DNA from: Frankiaceae bacterium
Lineage (GTDB): Bacteria > Actinomycetota > Actinomycetes > Mycobacteriales > SCTD01
Direction: 5' to 3'
Length of the DNA: 5,877 nt
NCBI GenBank assembly: GCA_947479995.1
Contig: CANKBT010000206.1
Coordinates: 1 to 5,877 of the forward strand
Part shown: positions 1 through 5,506 of the stretch, piece after piece
Numbering within the stretch: position 1 is the first letter of the stretch
Layout: every line of letters starts with the position of its first letter
Translations under genes and position numbers: made by a program
The notes under the pieces: generated by a model
Seen by the model: only the letters and a program-made list of their open reading frames with translations
What the model was told of the DNA's origin: nothing
Databases searched by the model: none

Positions 1-138
1 GGGGCGGCACCGAGCGCTGTGCCGACCGCGGCGACGGCCGCGCGCGGCGGGCTGGCCGCGACCGGCGGCGGGGCGACGGGCCTCGCCGCGCTCCTGGCCG
101 TCACGGGCCTGGCCGCACGGCGGCGCCTCGCGCGCTAG
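1..138 (+). CDS. C-terminal end of a surface protein with a LAxTG-type sorting signal (5' end outside window)
   Basis: Only the last 45 codons lie in the window. Read in frame 1 they end at TAG (136-138). The sequence shows an Ala/Thr/Pro-rich stretch, then LAATG (bases 52-66) followed by two more Gly, then a hydrophobic segment of about 15 residues, and finally a basic tail, RRRLAR. Motif, hydrophobic helix and positive tail in this order form the classic sortase substrate signal. Class E sortases of high-GC actinobacteria are known to prefer LAxTG over LPxTG. I infer that the protein is secreted and covalently attached to the cell wall, with cleavage between Thr and Gly. The main alternative is a plain C-terminal membrane anchor that matches the motif by chance in Ala/Gly-rich sequence. 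Nothing can be said about the ectodomain or function. Confidence 0.6.
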   Translation, partial: GAAPSAVPTAATAARGGLAATGGGATGLAALLAVTGLAARRRLAR

Positions 139-147
139 GCCAGCGCG
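131..147. terminator. Possible bidirectional hairpin over the shared stop codons of two convergent genes
   Basis: A perfect 6-base inverted repeat, CGCGCT (131-136) and AGCGCG (142-147), encloses a 5-base loop. It sits exactly on the CTAG shared by the two convergent stop codons, so it would form in both transcripts. Neither side has a T-run, so it is not a canonical intrinsic terminator. Stems without a U-tract have been proposed as terminators in high-GC actinobacteria. Short GC palindromes are common by chance in DNA of this composition. Confidence 0.3.
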
Positions 148-311
148 AGCAGCAGGAGCAGGCAGACCAGGGCGGCGAGCAGCAGCGGCCCGGCGGGCAG
201 GCCGGGCTGGTCCTCGCGGAGCCAGCGCAGGCTCGCGCGGCACGTCGCGCACCGCGCGTCCGCCACGCGGCCGCCGCACGCGGCGCAGACCAGGTCCTCC
301 GACACACCCAC
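135..311 (-). CDS. Small zinc-ribbon protein with one C-terminal membrane helix
   Basis: This leftward gene encodes 58 residues from GTG at 311-309. The N-terminal third has two Cys pairs, CAAC and CATC, nine residues apart, which is a compact zinc-ribbon knuckle pattern. A short polar linker (RWLREDQPGLP) follows, then a Leu-rich hydrophobic segment of about 18 residues that runs to the last codon. The expected product is a tail-anchored membrane protein with a cytoplasmic zinc-binding head. I chose the GTG at 311 because GAGG lies 6 bases upstream. A TTG at 323 would add four residues and a GTG at 305 would remove two. The gene is divergent from ftsE and converges on the preceding gene. I do not recognise the family beyond 'zinc ribbon plus transmembrane helix', and the function is unknown. 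A second minus-strand reading (ATG at 313, another frame) shows no domain features and looks like a shadow. Confidence 0.7.
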   Translation of the reverse strand: MGVSEDLVCAACGGRVADARCATCRASLRWLREDQPGLPAGPLLLAALVCLLLLLALA

Positions 312-317
312 ATCGTG

Positions 318-321
318 CCTC
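318..321 (-). promoter_or_regulatory. Ribosome binding site of the zinc-ribbon gene
   Basis: GAGG on the minus strand lies 6 bases before GTG 311-309 and favours that start over the flanking TTG (323) and GTG (305). Confidence 0.45.
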
Positions 322-354
322 AACGCGGTCCCGCCCGCCGTGCTTCCTGCGACC

Positions 355-360
355 TAGGGT
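355..360 (+). promoter_or_regulatory. Probable -10 element of a (near-)leaderless ftsE promoter, TAGGGT
   Basis: TAGGGT matches the actinobacterial -10 consensus TAnnnT. It lies in the 56-base divergent gap and ends 7 bases before GTG 368. Transcription normally starts about 7 bases after the -10 box, so the transcript would begin at or next to the start codon, as in the leaderless mRNAs that are common in actinobacteria. No convincing -35 hexamer is visible. An alternative reading is that GGTGA (358-362) acts as a Shine-Dalgarno sequence with 5-base spacing to the same GTG. In that case the -10 match would be coincidental. Confidence 0.5.
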
Positions 361-367
361 GACTGCC

Positions 368-1057
368 GTGATCCGCCTCGAGCACGTGACGAAGAGCTAC
401 GCCGCCGGAAGCCGGCCGGCGCTGCTCGACGTGGACGTCGACATCGAGAAGGGCGAGTTCGTCTTCCTCGTCGGCTCGTCCGGGTCGGGCAAGAGCACCT
501 TCCTCCGGCTGCTGCTCAAGGAGGAGCGGCCGACGTCCGGCCGGGTGCGCGTGGCCGGCAAGGACCTCGGCTCGCTGTCGAGCTGGAAGGTGCCGGCGCT
601 GCGCCGCTCGATCGGCTGCGTCTTCCAGGACTTCCGCCTGCTGCCGAACAAGACGGTCACGCAGAACGTCGCCTTCGCGCTCGAGGTCATCGGCAAGCCG
701 CGCCACCAGGTCGCCCGGATCGTGCCGGAGGTGCTCGAGCTGGTCGGGCTGGAGGGCAAGGGCGACCGCATGCCCGACGAGCTGTCCGGCGGCGAGCAGC
801 AGCGCGTCGCCGTCGCCCGCGCCTTCGCCAACCGGCCGATGATCCTCATCGCCGACGAGCCCACCGGCAACCTCGACCCCGGCACCTCGATCGGCATCAT
901 GAAGCTGCTCGACCGCATCAACCGCACCGGCACGACGGTCGTCATGGCCACGCACGACGCCGCCATCGTCGACTCGATGCGCCGCCGCGTCGTCGAGCTC
1001 TCGCACGGCCGGGTCGTCCGCGACCAGGACCGCGGCGTCTACGGCTACGGGAGCTGA
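368..1057 (+). CDS. ftsE: Cell division ATP-binding protein FtsE
   Basis: This is the cytoplasmic ATPase of the FtsEX complex. It drives conformational change in FtsX to switch on peptidoglycan hydrolases at the cell surface. All nucleotide-binding motifs are present in the 229-residue product: Walker A GSSGSGKST (36-44), Q-loop Gln87 in VFQDF, ABC signature LSGGEQQR (139-146), Walker B ending in Asp163-Glu164, and the H-loop His196 in ATHD. FQDFRLL followed by P-x-K-T-V and N-V-A is typical of FtsE rather than other small ABC proteins. Length is normal for the family (about 220-230). I chose GTG 368 because it gives the usual opening (V/M)IRLEHVTKSY and sits 5 bases after GGTGA and 7 after a TAnnnT box. 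GTG 359 would add three residues but overlaps that box. The gene is first in the operon, with ftsX starting one base after its stop. Confidence 0.97.
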   Translation: MIRLEHVTKSYAAGSRPALLDVDVDIEKGEFVFLVGSSGSGKSTFLRLLLKEERPTSGRVRVAGKDLGSLSSWKVPALRRSIGCVFQDFRLLPNKTVTQNVAFALEVIGKPRHQVARIVPEVLELVGLEGKGDRMPDELSGGEQQRVAVARAFANRPMILIADEPTGNLDPGTSIGIMKLLDRINRTGTTVVMATHDAAIVDSMRRRVVELSHGRVVRDQDRGVYGYGS

Positions 1058-1058
1058 C

Positions 1059-1943
1059 GTGCGCGTCTCCTCCGTCGCCAGCGAGGCCGTCCAGGGCCTG
1101 CGCCGCAACCTCGTCATGTCGGTCGCGGCCGTCGTCACGGTCGCCATCTCGCTGACCTTCGTCGGCGGCGCGCTGCTCATCCGGCTCACGGTCGACCGGC
1201 TCGAGGACGCGCTCTACCGCGACCTCACCGTGTCGATCTTCCTCAACGACGGCATCACCGACCCGCAGCGCCAGGAGGTCGCGCAGGTGCTGTCGGGCAC
1301 GCCGTACGTCGAGGAGGTGACGTACGAGAGCAAGGAGGAGGCGTTCCGCCGCTTCAAGCTGCAGAACCCCAACGACCCCGACCTCATCGCCAACGTCACC
1401 GCCGACGCGCTGCCCGAGTCCTACCGCGTCGAGCTGTCCGACCCCGAGCAGTACGAGGTGGTCGCCAGCGCCGTGCAGGGGCTTCCGGCGGTCGACGAGG
1501 TCGTCGACTTCCGCGAGTTCCTCGAGTCGCTGTTCGGCATCCTCGGCGGGCTGCGCAACTTCGCGCTCGCGACGGCCGGCGTGCAGATCATCGCGGCGAC
1601 CCTGCTCATCGCCAACACCGTGCGCGTCACGGCGTTCAGCAGACGGCGGGAGACCGGCGTCATGCGCCTGGTCGGCGCCACCCGGTGGTACATCCAGCTG
1701 CCGTTCCTCGTCGAGGGCCTGGTCATCGGCCTGCTCGGCACGGCCATCGGCGTGGGGCTGCTCGCGGCCGGCAAGTGGGCACTGCTCGACGGCCAGCTCG
1801 AGGAGCTGTTCCGCAACGGCATCATCCAGAACCCCTCGTACACCGACATCGTGCTGGGGCAGGGGCCGTGGCTGCTCGCGCTCGGGCTCGGCATCAGCGC
1901 GGTCACCTCCCTGCTCGCCCTCCAGCGCTACGTGCGGGTCTGA
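1059..1943 (+). CDS. ftsX: Cell division protein FtsX, membrane subunit of FtsEX
   Basis: FtsX is the permease-like subunit that anchors FtsE and passes its ATPase cycle to extracellular peptidoglycan hydrolases. It does not transport substrate. The 294-residue product has the family layout: a short cytoplasmic N-terminus with a basic LRRN, TM1 at about 18-42, a large extracellular loop (about 43-165) starting with the LTVSIFL-type strand, TM2 (about 168-190), a cytoplasmic segment with RRRETGVMRLVGAT (195-208), TM3 (about 215-239), a second shorter extracellular loop, and TM4 (about 270-288). The ETGVMRLVGA motif is characteristic of FtsX. The first loop is where characterised FtsX proteins bind their hydrolase or activator. 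The start GTG 1059 lies one base after the ftsE stop, with GGGAG (1049-1053) 5 bases upstream. The length is typical and nothing is missing. The M23 peptidase gene follows after one base. Confidence 0.97.
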   Translation: MRVSSVASEAVQGLRRNLVMSVAAVVTVAISLTFVGGALLIRLTVDRLEDALYRDLTVSIFLNDGITDPQRQEVAQVLSGTPYVEEVTYESKEEAFRRFKLQNPNDPDLIANVTADALPESYRVELSDPEQYEVVASAVQGLPAVDEVVDFREFLESLFGILGGLRNFALATAGVQIIAATLLIANTVRVTAFSRRRETGVMRLVGATRWYIQLPFLVEGLVIGLLGTAIGVGLLAAGKWALLDGQLEELFRNGIIQNPSYTDIVLGQGPWLLALGLGISAVTSLLALQRYVRV

Positions 1944-1944
1944 C

Positions 1945-3195
1945 GTGCGGCGCCCCTGGTCGGCCCGCCGCGCCACCGCCGTCGGCCTCGTCGTCGCCGG
2001 CCTGCTGGGCGTCGCCCCGGCCGCGCAGGGCCAGTCGATCGACGAGCAGCTGCGCGCCGCCGCCGGCCAGCTCGAGGACTCCACCGCCGCCGTGCAGGCC
2101 GCCGCCGCGCAGCTGCAGACCGTGTCGGCCGCGCTGGCCCCCGCGCGCGAGGAGGCGGCCGCCGCGGCGACCGAGCTGGCCGGCGCGCAGGCCGAGCTGG
2201 TCGCCGCCACCGCGGCGGTCCGCCGCGCGGAGCTCGCCGTCGAGGCCTCGCAGGGCCGGCTCGCCGAGGGCGAGGCGCGCGTCGCCGCCGGGCGCGCCGA
2301 GGTCGCGCAGATCGCCCGCGCGTCGTACGTCCGCGGGCCCCGGCCGCCGGTGCCGGTGCTCGAGTCGGCCGGCATGACCGCCTACCTGGAGACGAGCGCG
2401 CTCGTCGACCAGGTGCTCGAGGCACGCGGCGACACCGTGCGCCGCCTGGTCGCCGACCGCCAGGCGCTGGCGCAGGTCGCGGCCGAGCTCGAGGACGACG
2501 AGCGCGCCGCCGAGGGCGCCCGCGAGGACGCCGCCGACGGCGAGCGCCGGGCCGCCGAGGTCGCCGCGCGCGCCGCCGCCGCCGAGGAGCGCGTGCGCGG
2601 CCTGGTCGCGCAGCAGGCGCAGGTGCTCGCCGGCGCGGAGCAGGAGCGCGCCGCCGACCTCGCGGCCTACCAGCAGGCGCAGGCCGCCTCCGCCGCGCTC
2701 GAGGCGCGCCTGCGGGCCGAGGCCGAGCAGCGCCGGGCCGCCGCGGCGGCCGCCTCGGTGCCGCAGCCGCGGGCGCCGCCGGCCGCCGACCAGGGCCGCA
2801 TGCAGTGGCCCGCCGACGGCCGCCTCACCAGCCGCTACGGCACCCGCCGGCACCCCATCTACGGCGACACCCGCTTCCACGCCGGCATCGACATCGGCGC
2901 GCCCAGCGGCTCGCCGATCGTCGCCGCGGAGGACGGCGTCGTGGTCTTCTCCGGCGTGCAGAGCGGCTACGGCAACTCCATCGCCATCAGCCACGGCACG
3001 GTCGGCGGCCGCGACCTCGTCACCTTCTACGCCCACCAGAGCCAGCTCATCGCGCGCCAGGGCGCGCGGGTCTCGCGCGGCCAGGTCATCGGCCGGGTCG
3101 GCAGCACCGGCAACAGCACCGGCCCGCACCTGCACTTCGAGGTGCGCCTGGACGGCGCGACGACCGACCCGCTCGACTGGGTGAGCCCGCCCTAG
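1945..3195 (+). CDS. Secreted coiled-coil M23 (LytM-type) peptidoglycan endopeptidase, likely FtsEX client
   Basis: The 416-residue product starts with a signal peptide: basic n-region, hydrophobic core at about 12-24, probable cleavage near AQG/QS at 29-30. A long Ala/Glu/Arg-rich region (about 31-250) has the heptad character of coiled coils. It is interrupted near 128-165 by a less helical segment (SYVRG, then AYLETSALVDQVLEARGD) resembling the conserved turn region of FtsX-binding hydrolases such as RipC, CwlO and PcsB. A Pro-rich linker leads to a C-terminal M23 domain (about 288-416). Its zinc and catalytic residues all appear present: His312 and Asp316 (HxxxD), His364 in YAH, and His395/His397 in HLHFEV. 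It should therefore cut peptide cross-links itself, unlike E. coli EnvC, whose LytM domain is degenerate. GTG 1945 follows the ftsX stop by one base, with only a weak Shine-Dalgarno. Direct control by FtsEX is inferred from position and architecture. Confidence 0.93.
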   Translation: MRRPWSARRATAVGLVVAGLLGVAPAAQGQSIDEQLRAAAGQLEDSTAAVQAAAAQLQTVSAALAPAREEAAAAATELAGAQAELVAATAAVRRAELAVEASQGRLAEGEARVAAGRAEVAQIARASYVRGPRPPVPVLESAGMTAYLETSALVDQVLEARGDTVRRLVADRQALAQVAAELEDDERAAEGAREDAADGERRAAEVAARAAAAEERVRGLVAQQAQVLAGAEQERAADLAAYQQAQAASAALEARLRAEAEQRRAAAAAASVPQPRAPPAADQGRMQWPADGRLTSRYGTRRHPIYGDTRFHAGIDIGAPSGSPIVAAEDGVVVFSGVQSGYGNSIAISHGTVGGRDLVTFYAHQSQLIARQGARVSRGQVIGRVGSTGNSTGPHLHFEVRLDGATTDPLDWVSPP

Positions 3196-3198
3196 ACT
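3193..3198 (+). promoter_or_regulatory. Possible internal leaderless promoter, -10 box TAGACT overlapping the M23 stop codon
   Basis: TAGACT matches TAnnnT, and its first three bases are the TAG stop of the M23 gene. Seven bases separate it from ATG 3206, the same geometry as at ftsE. No purine-rich Shine-Dalgarno lies between the box and the ATG, so leaderless initiation would explain how this start is used. TCGACT (3173-3178) is a poor -35 candidate with only 14 bases of spacing. This would let the S41-smpB part of the cluster be transcribed separately. Confidence 0.45.
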
Positions 3199-3205
3199 CG
3201 CCGCC

Positions 3206-4081
3206 ATGCCCCTGCACCGCGTGACCCGTCGCGCGCTCGGGCTGGCCGCCGGCGCGGCCGCGGTCGTCGCCGCCTTCACCGCCGGCGTGCTCGCGGCCGG
3301 CGGTGCCGCGCCCGAGGAGTCCCGGCTCGACGAGGCCGCCGCGCGCATCGAGGACGACGCGCTCGCGCCGGTCGACCGCGAGGCGCTCGACGCCGCCGCC
3401 ATCACCGCCATGCTCCGCGCCGCCGGCGACCAGTGGGGGCAGTGGCAGCCGCCCGGCGCGCCGGTGGTGCGGCTGCGCGCCGACGCCCCGCGCGTCGGCG
3501 TCCGCGACCTGCCCGGCGCGGCCGGCCCGGTCACCGTCGTCACCGTCCCCGCCTTCGACCGCGGCACCGGCACGGCCGTGCGCGAGGCCGTCGCGACGCT
3601 GCCGGACGACGCCGCGGGCGTCGTGCTCGACCTGCGCGGCAACGGCGGCGGGCTGCTCGACGAGGCCGTCGACACCGCCTCCGCGTTCCTCGACGGCGGC
3701 CCGGTCGCGCGCGTCGCGCGCGGCGACGGCGCGGTGCTGCCCTTCGACGCCGCGCGCGGCGGCGACACCGGCACCTCGCTCGTGGTGCTCGTCGACAGCC
3801 GCACCGCCAGCGCGGCCGAGGTCGTCGCCGGCGCGCTGCGCGACCGCGGCCGCGCCGTGCTCGTCGGCACCCGCACCTTCGGCAAGGGCACCGTGCAGGA
3901 GCCCAGCCGGCTGTCCGACGGCTCGACGCTGCAGCTCACCGCCGGCTCCTGGACGACCCCCGGCGGAGACACCGTCGAGGGCGTCGGCCTCGCGCCCGAC
4001 GTCGTCGTCGCCGACCCCGCGGCCGCGCTCGACCGCGCCGTGGCCGTGCTGCCGGGCCTGCTCGCCGGGACGGGCTCGTGA
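3206..4081 (+). CDS. S41-family C-terminal processing peptidase, short form without PDZ domain
   Basis: This is a serine-lysine protease of the Tsp/CtpA family acting outside the membrane. The 291-residue product begins with a signal peptide or anchor (basic start, hydrophobic Ala/Val-rich segment about 10-31, no lipobox Cys). The peptidase core carries LDLRGNGGG (about 141-149), TASAAE with the predicted nucleophile Ser202, and TFGKGTVQ with Lys227 and Gln231. The 25-residue Ser-Lys spacing and Lys+4 Gln match the Ser430/Lys455/Gln459 triad of E. coli Tsp. Family members usually have about 400 residues, with a PDZ domain before the core. Here only about 60 residues separate the membrane segment from the core, and I see no PDZ motif. 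Substrate selection must therefore differ, or come from a partner. ATG 3206 lies 10 bases after the M23 stop, and the stop overlaps the smpB start (GTGA). The substrate is unknown, and an envelope or division protein is plausible. Confidence 0.92.
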   Translation: MPLHRVTRRALGLAAGAAAVVAAFTAGVLAAGGAAPEESRLDEAAARIEDDALAPVDREALDAAAITAMLRAAGDQWGQWQPPGAPVVRLRADAPRVGVRDLPGAAGPVTVVTVPAFDRGTGTAVREAVATLPDDAAGVVLDLRGNGGGLLDEAVDTASAFLDGGPVARVARGDGAVLPFDAARGGDTGTSLVVLVDSRTASAAEVVAGALRDRGRAVLVGTRTFGKGTVQEPSRLSDGSTLQLTAGSWTTPGGDTVEGVGLAPDVVVADPAAALDRAVAVLPGLLAGTGS

Positions 4082-4599
4082 AGCGCGGGCCCGCCGCCGG
4101 CGACAAGGGCGCGCCGAAGACCAAGCTCGTCGCGCAGAACAAGAAGGCGCGCCACGACTACACCGTCGAGGACGTCTTCGAGGCCGGCATCGTGCTCACC
4201 GGCACCGAGGTGAAGTCGCTGCGCGAGGGCCGCGCGTCGCTCGTCGACGGCTACGCCGACATCCGCGACGGCGAGGCCTGGCTGCTCGGCGTGCACATCC
4301 CGGAGTACACCGAGGGCACGTGGAACAACCACGCCCCGCGCCGGGTGCGCAAGCTGCTGCTGCACCGCCGCGAGATCGAGCACCTCATCGGCAAGACCAA
4401 GGAGACCGGCGCCGCGCTCGTGCCGCTCTCGCTCTACTTCAAGGACGGCCGCGCCAAGGTCGAGATCGCGCTCGCCCGGGGCCGCAAGGCGTACGACAAG
4501 CGCCAGGTGCTCGCCGAGCGCGACGCGGCCAAGGAGATCCGCAACGCGATGGGGCGCAACGCCAAGGGCATGCGTGCTGAGGCCCGCCGCCGCCGCTGA
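4078..4599 (+). CDS. smpB: SsrA-binding protein SmpB
   Basis: SmpB binds tmRNA and brings it to ribosomes stalled on mRNAs without a stop codon. There tmRNA provides an alanine and a degradation tag. The 173-residue product has the usual core: VAQNKKARHDYTVED, then GIVLTGTEVKSLREGR, which forms part of the tmRNA-binding beta-barrel. KAYDKR (137-142) with R-D-A-A-K-E-I follows, leading into the basic C-terminal tail that enters the empty mRNA channel and decoding centre. A Lys/Gly-rich N-terminal extension of about 18 residues makes it slightly longer than the common 155-160. GTG 4078 overlaps the S41 stop in a GTGA junction, which suggests translational coupling. No tmRNA gene is evident directly downstream, where the next coding region begins inside the smpB end. 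The position downstream of ftsEX and an S41 peptidase is common in actinobacteria. Confidence 0.97.
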   Translation: MKRGPAAGDKGAPKTKLVAQNKKARHDYTVEDVFEAGIVLTGTEVKSLREGRASLVDGYADIRDGEAWLLGVHIPEYTEGTWNNHAPRRVRKLLLHRREIEHLIGKTKETGAALVPLSLYFKDGRAKVEIALARGRKAYDKRQVLAERDAAKEIRNAMGRNAKGMRAEARRRR

Positions 4600-5506
4600 C
4601 GGCGGCTCCCGCCCGGACGTCGTCGACGCCGCGGCCGAGGCCGCCGAGGTGCGGGCGCTCTGGGAGCCGCTCGGCCTGCCGGGGCTGGTCGACGTGCACG
4701 TGCACTTCATGCCCAAGCAGGTGATGGACAAGGTCTGGGCCTACTTCGACGCGGTCGGCCCGCTGACCGGCGCGCCGTGGCCGATCGCCTACCGCACCGA
4801 CGAGGCCGACCGCCTGGCCCGCCTGCGGGCGATGGGCGTGCGCGCGTTCACCGCGATGCTCTACCCGCACAAGCCCGGCATGGCCGCGTGGCTCAACGCC
4901 TGGGCCGCGGACTTCGCCGGCGCCCACCCCGACGTGCTCCACACCGCCACCTTCTTCCCCGAGGAGGACGCAGCGGCGTACGTCGACGCGGCGCTGGAGC
5001 GCGGCGCCCGGGTGTTCAAGAGCCACGTGCAGGTCGGCGCGTACGACCCGCGCGACCCGCTGCTCGACGGCGTGTGGGGGCGGCTCGCCGACGCCGGCAC
5101 GCCGGTCGTCGTGCACTGCGGCAGCGGCCCGGCGCCCGGCGCGTTCACCGGCCCGGGGCCGTTCGGCGAGGTGCTGCGGCGCCACCCGCGGCTCGCCGCC
5201 GTCATCGCCCACATGGGCATGCCGGAGTACGCCGAGTTCCTCGCGCTCGCGGCCGCGCACGACCGCGTGCACCTCGACACCACGATGGCGTTCACCGACT
5301 TCGCCGAGGCCCGCGCGCCGTTCCCGGACGCGCTGCGCGGCGCGCTCGTCGACCTGCAGGACCGCGTGCTGCTCGGCACCGACTTCCCGAACACGCCCTA
5401 CCCGTACGCCCACCAGCTCGCGTCGCTCGTCCGCCTCGACCTCGGGGACGACTGGCTGCGGGCCGTCCTGCACGACAACGCGGCGCGACTGCTGGAGCTG
5501 GCATGA
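4574..5506 (+). CDS. Amidohydrolase_2-family TIM-barrel metal-dependent hydrolase
   Basis: The 310-residue product has the metal-site pattern of the amidohydrolase superfamily: HVH (His42, His44) in LVDVHVHF at the first strand, His181 in VVHCGSG, His213 in AHMGMPE, and Asp270 in LLGTDFPN at the eighth strand. This arrangement suits members such as ACMSD-like decarboxylases and related hydrolases. Lys149 in FKSHVQVGAYDP is strongly placed but of unproven role. The product is soluble, with no signal peptide. Substrate and reaction cannot be told from sequence. Start: GTG 4574 follows AAGGG by 5 bases and overlaps smpB by 26 bases. GTG 4649, with GAGG 8 bases upstream, would give a product starting MRALWEPLGLPG and is almost as likely, since the first 25 residues are low-complexity. 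The ATGA overlap with the NYN gene indicates translational coupling. Confidence 0.9.
   Translation: MLRPAAAADGGSRPDVVDAAAEAAEVRALWEPLGLPGLVDVHVHFMPKQVMDKVWAYFDAVGPLTGAPWPIAYRTDEADRLARLRAMGVRAFTAMLYPHKPGMAAWLNAWAADFAGAHPDVLHTATFFPEEDAAAYVDAALERGARVFKSHVQVGAYDPRDPLLDGVWGRLADAGTPVVVHCGSGPAPGAFTGPGPFGEVLRRHPRLAAVIAHMGMPEYAEFLALAAAHDRVHLDTTMAFTDFAEARAPFPDALRGALVDLQDRVLLGTDFPNTPYPYAHQLASLVRLDLGDDWLRAVLHDNAARLLELA

Noticed and set aside
312..367. A -35 element or operator in the ftsE/zinc-ribbon divergent gap
   Set aside because: No TTGAC-like hexamer occurs at 16-19 bases from TAGGGT, and no inverted repeat of useful length is visible.
320..2375. Minus-strand open frames opposite ftsE and ftsX (320-1189, 397-966 and 942-2375)
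   Set aside because: They are shadows of ftsE and ftsX with Arg/Ala/Asp-rich or Ser-rich translations, no recognisable motifs and no credible start signals.
2041..2760. Possible DNA repeat array in the Ala/Glu/Arg-rich part of the M23 gene
   Set aside because: The repetition is amino-acid composition typical of a coiled coil (GCC, GAG, CGC codons). No fixed-length DNA unit recurs.
3303..4580. Second plus-strand frame across the S41 and smpB genes
   Set aside because: The translation is almost entirely Arg/Pro/Ala/Ser, the usual product of reading a high-GC gene out of frame. The overlapping frames carry clear S41 and SmpB motifs.
4600..4700. A tmRNA (ssrA) gene directly after smpB
   Set aside because: The region is coding for the amidohydrolase N-terminus, and I see no tRNA-like acceptor or TPsiC-arm sequence or tag reading frame.
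1903..4731. A 942-codon open frame on the minus strand opposite the M23, S41 and smpB genes
   Set aside because: It lies wholly antisense to three genes with intact catalytic or family motifs. Its translation is low-complexity Ala/Arg/Gly with no domain. Long antisense open frames are expected in DNA this GC-rich because stop codons are rare.
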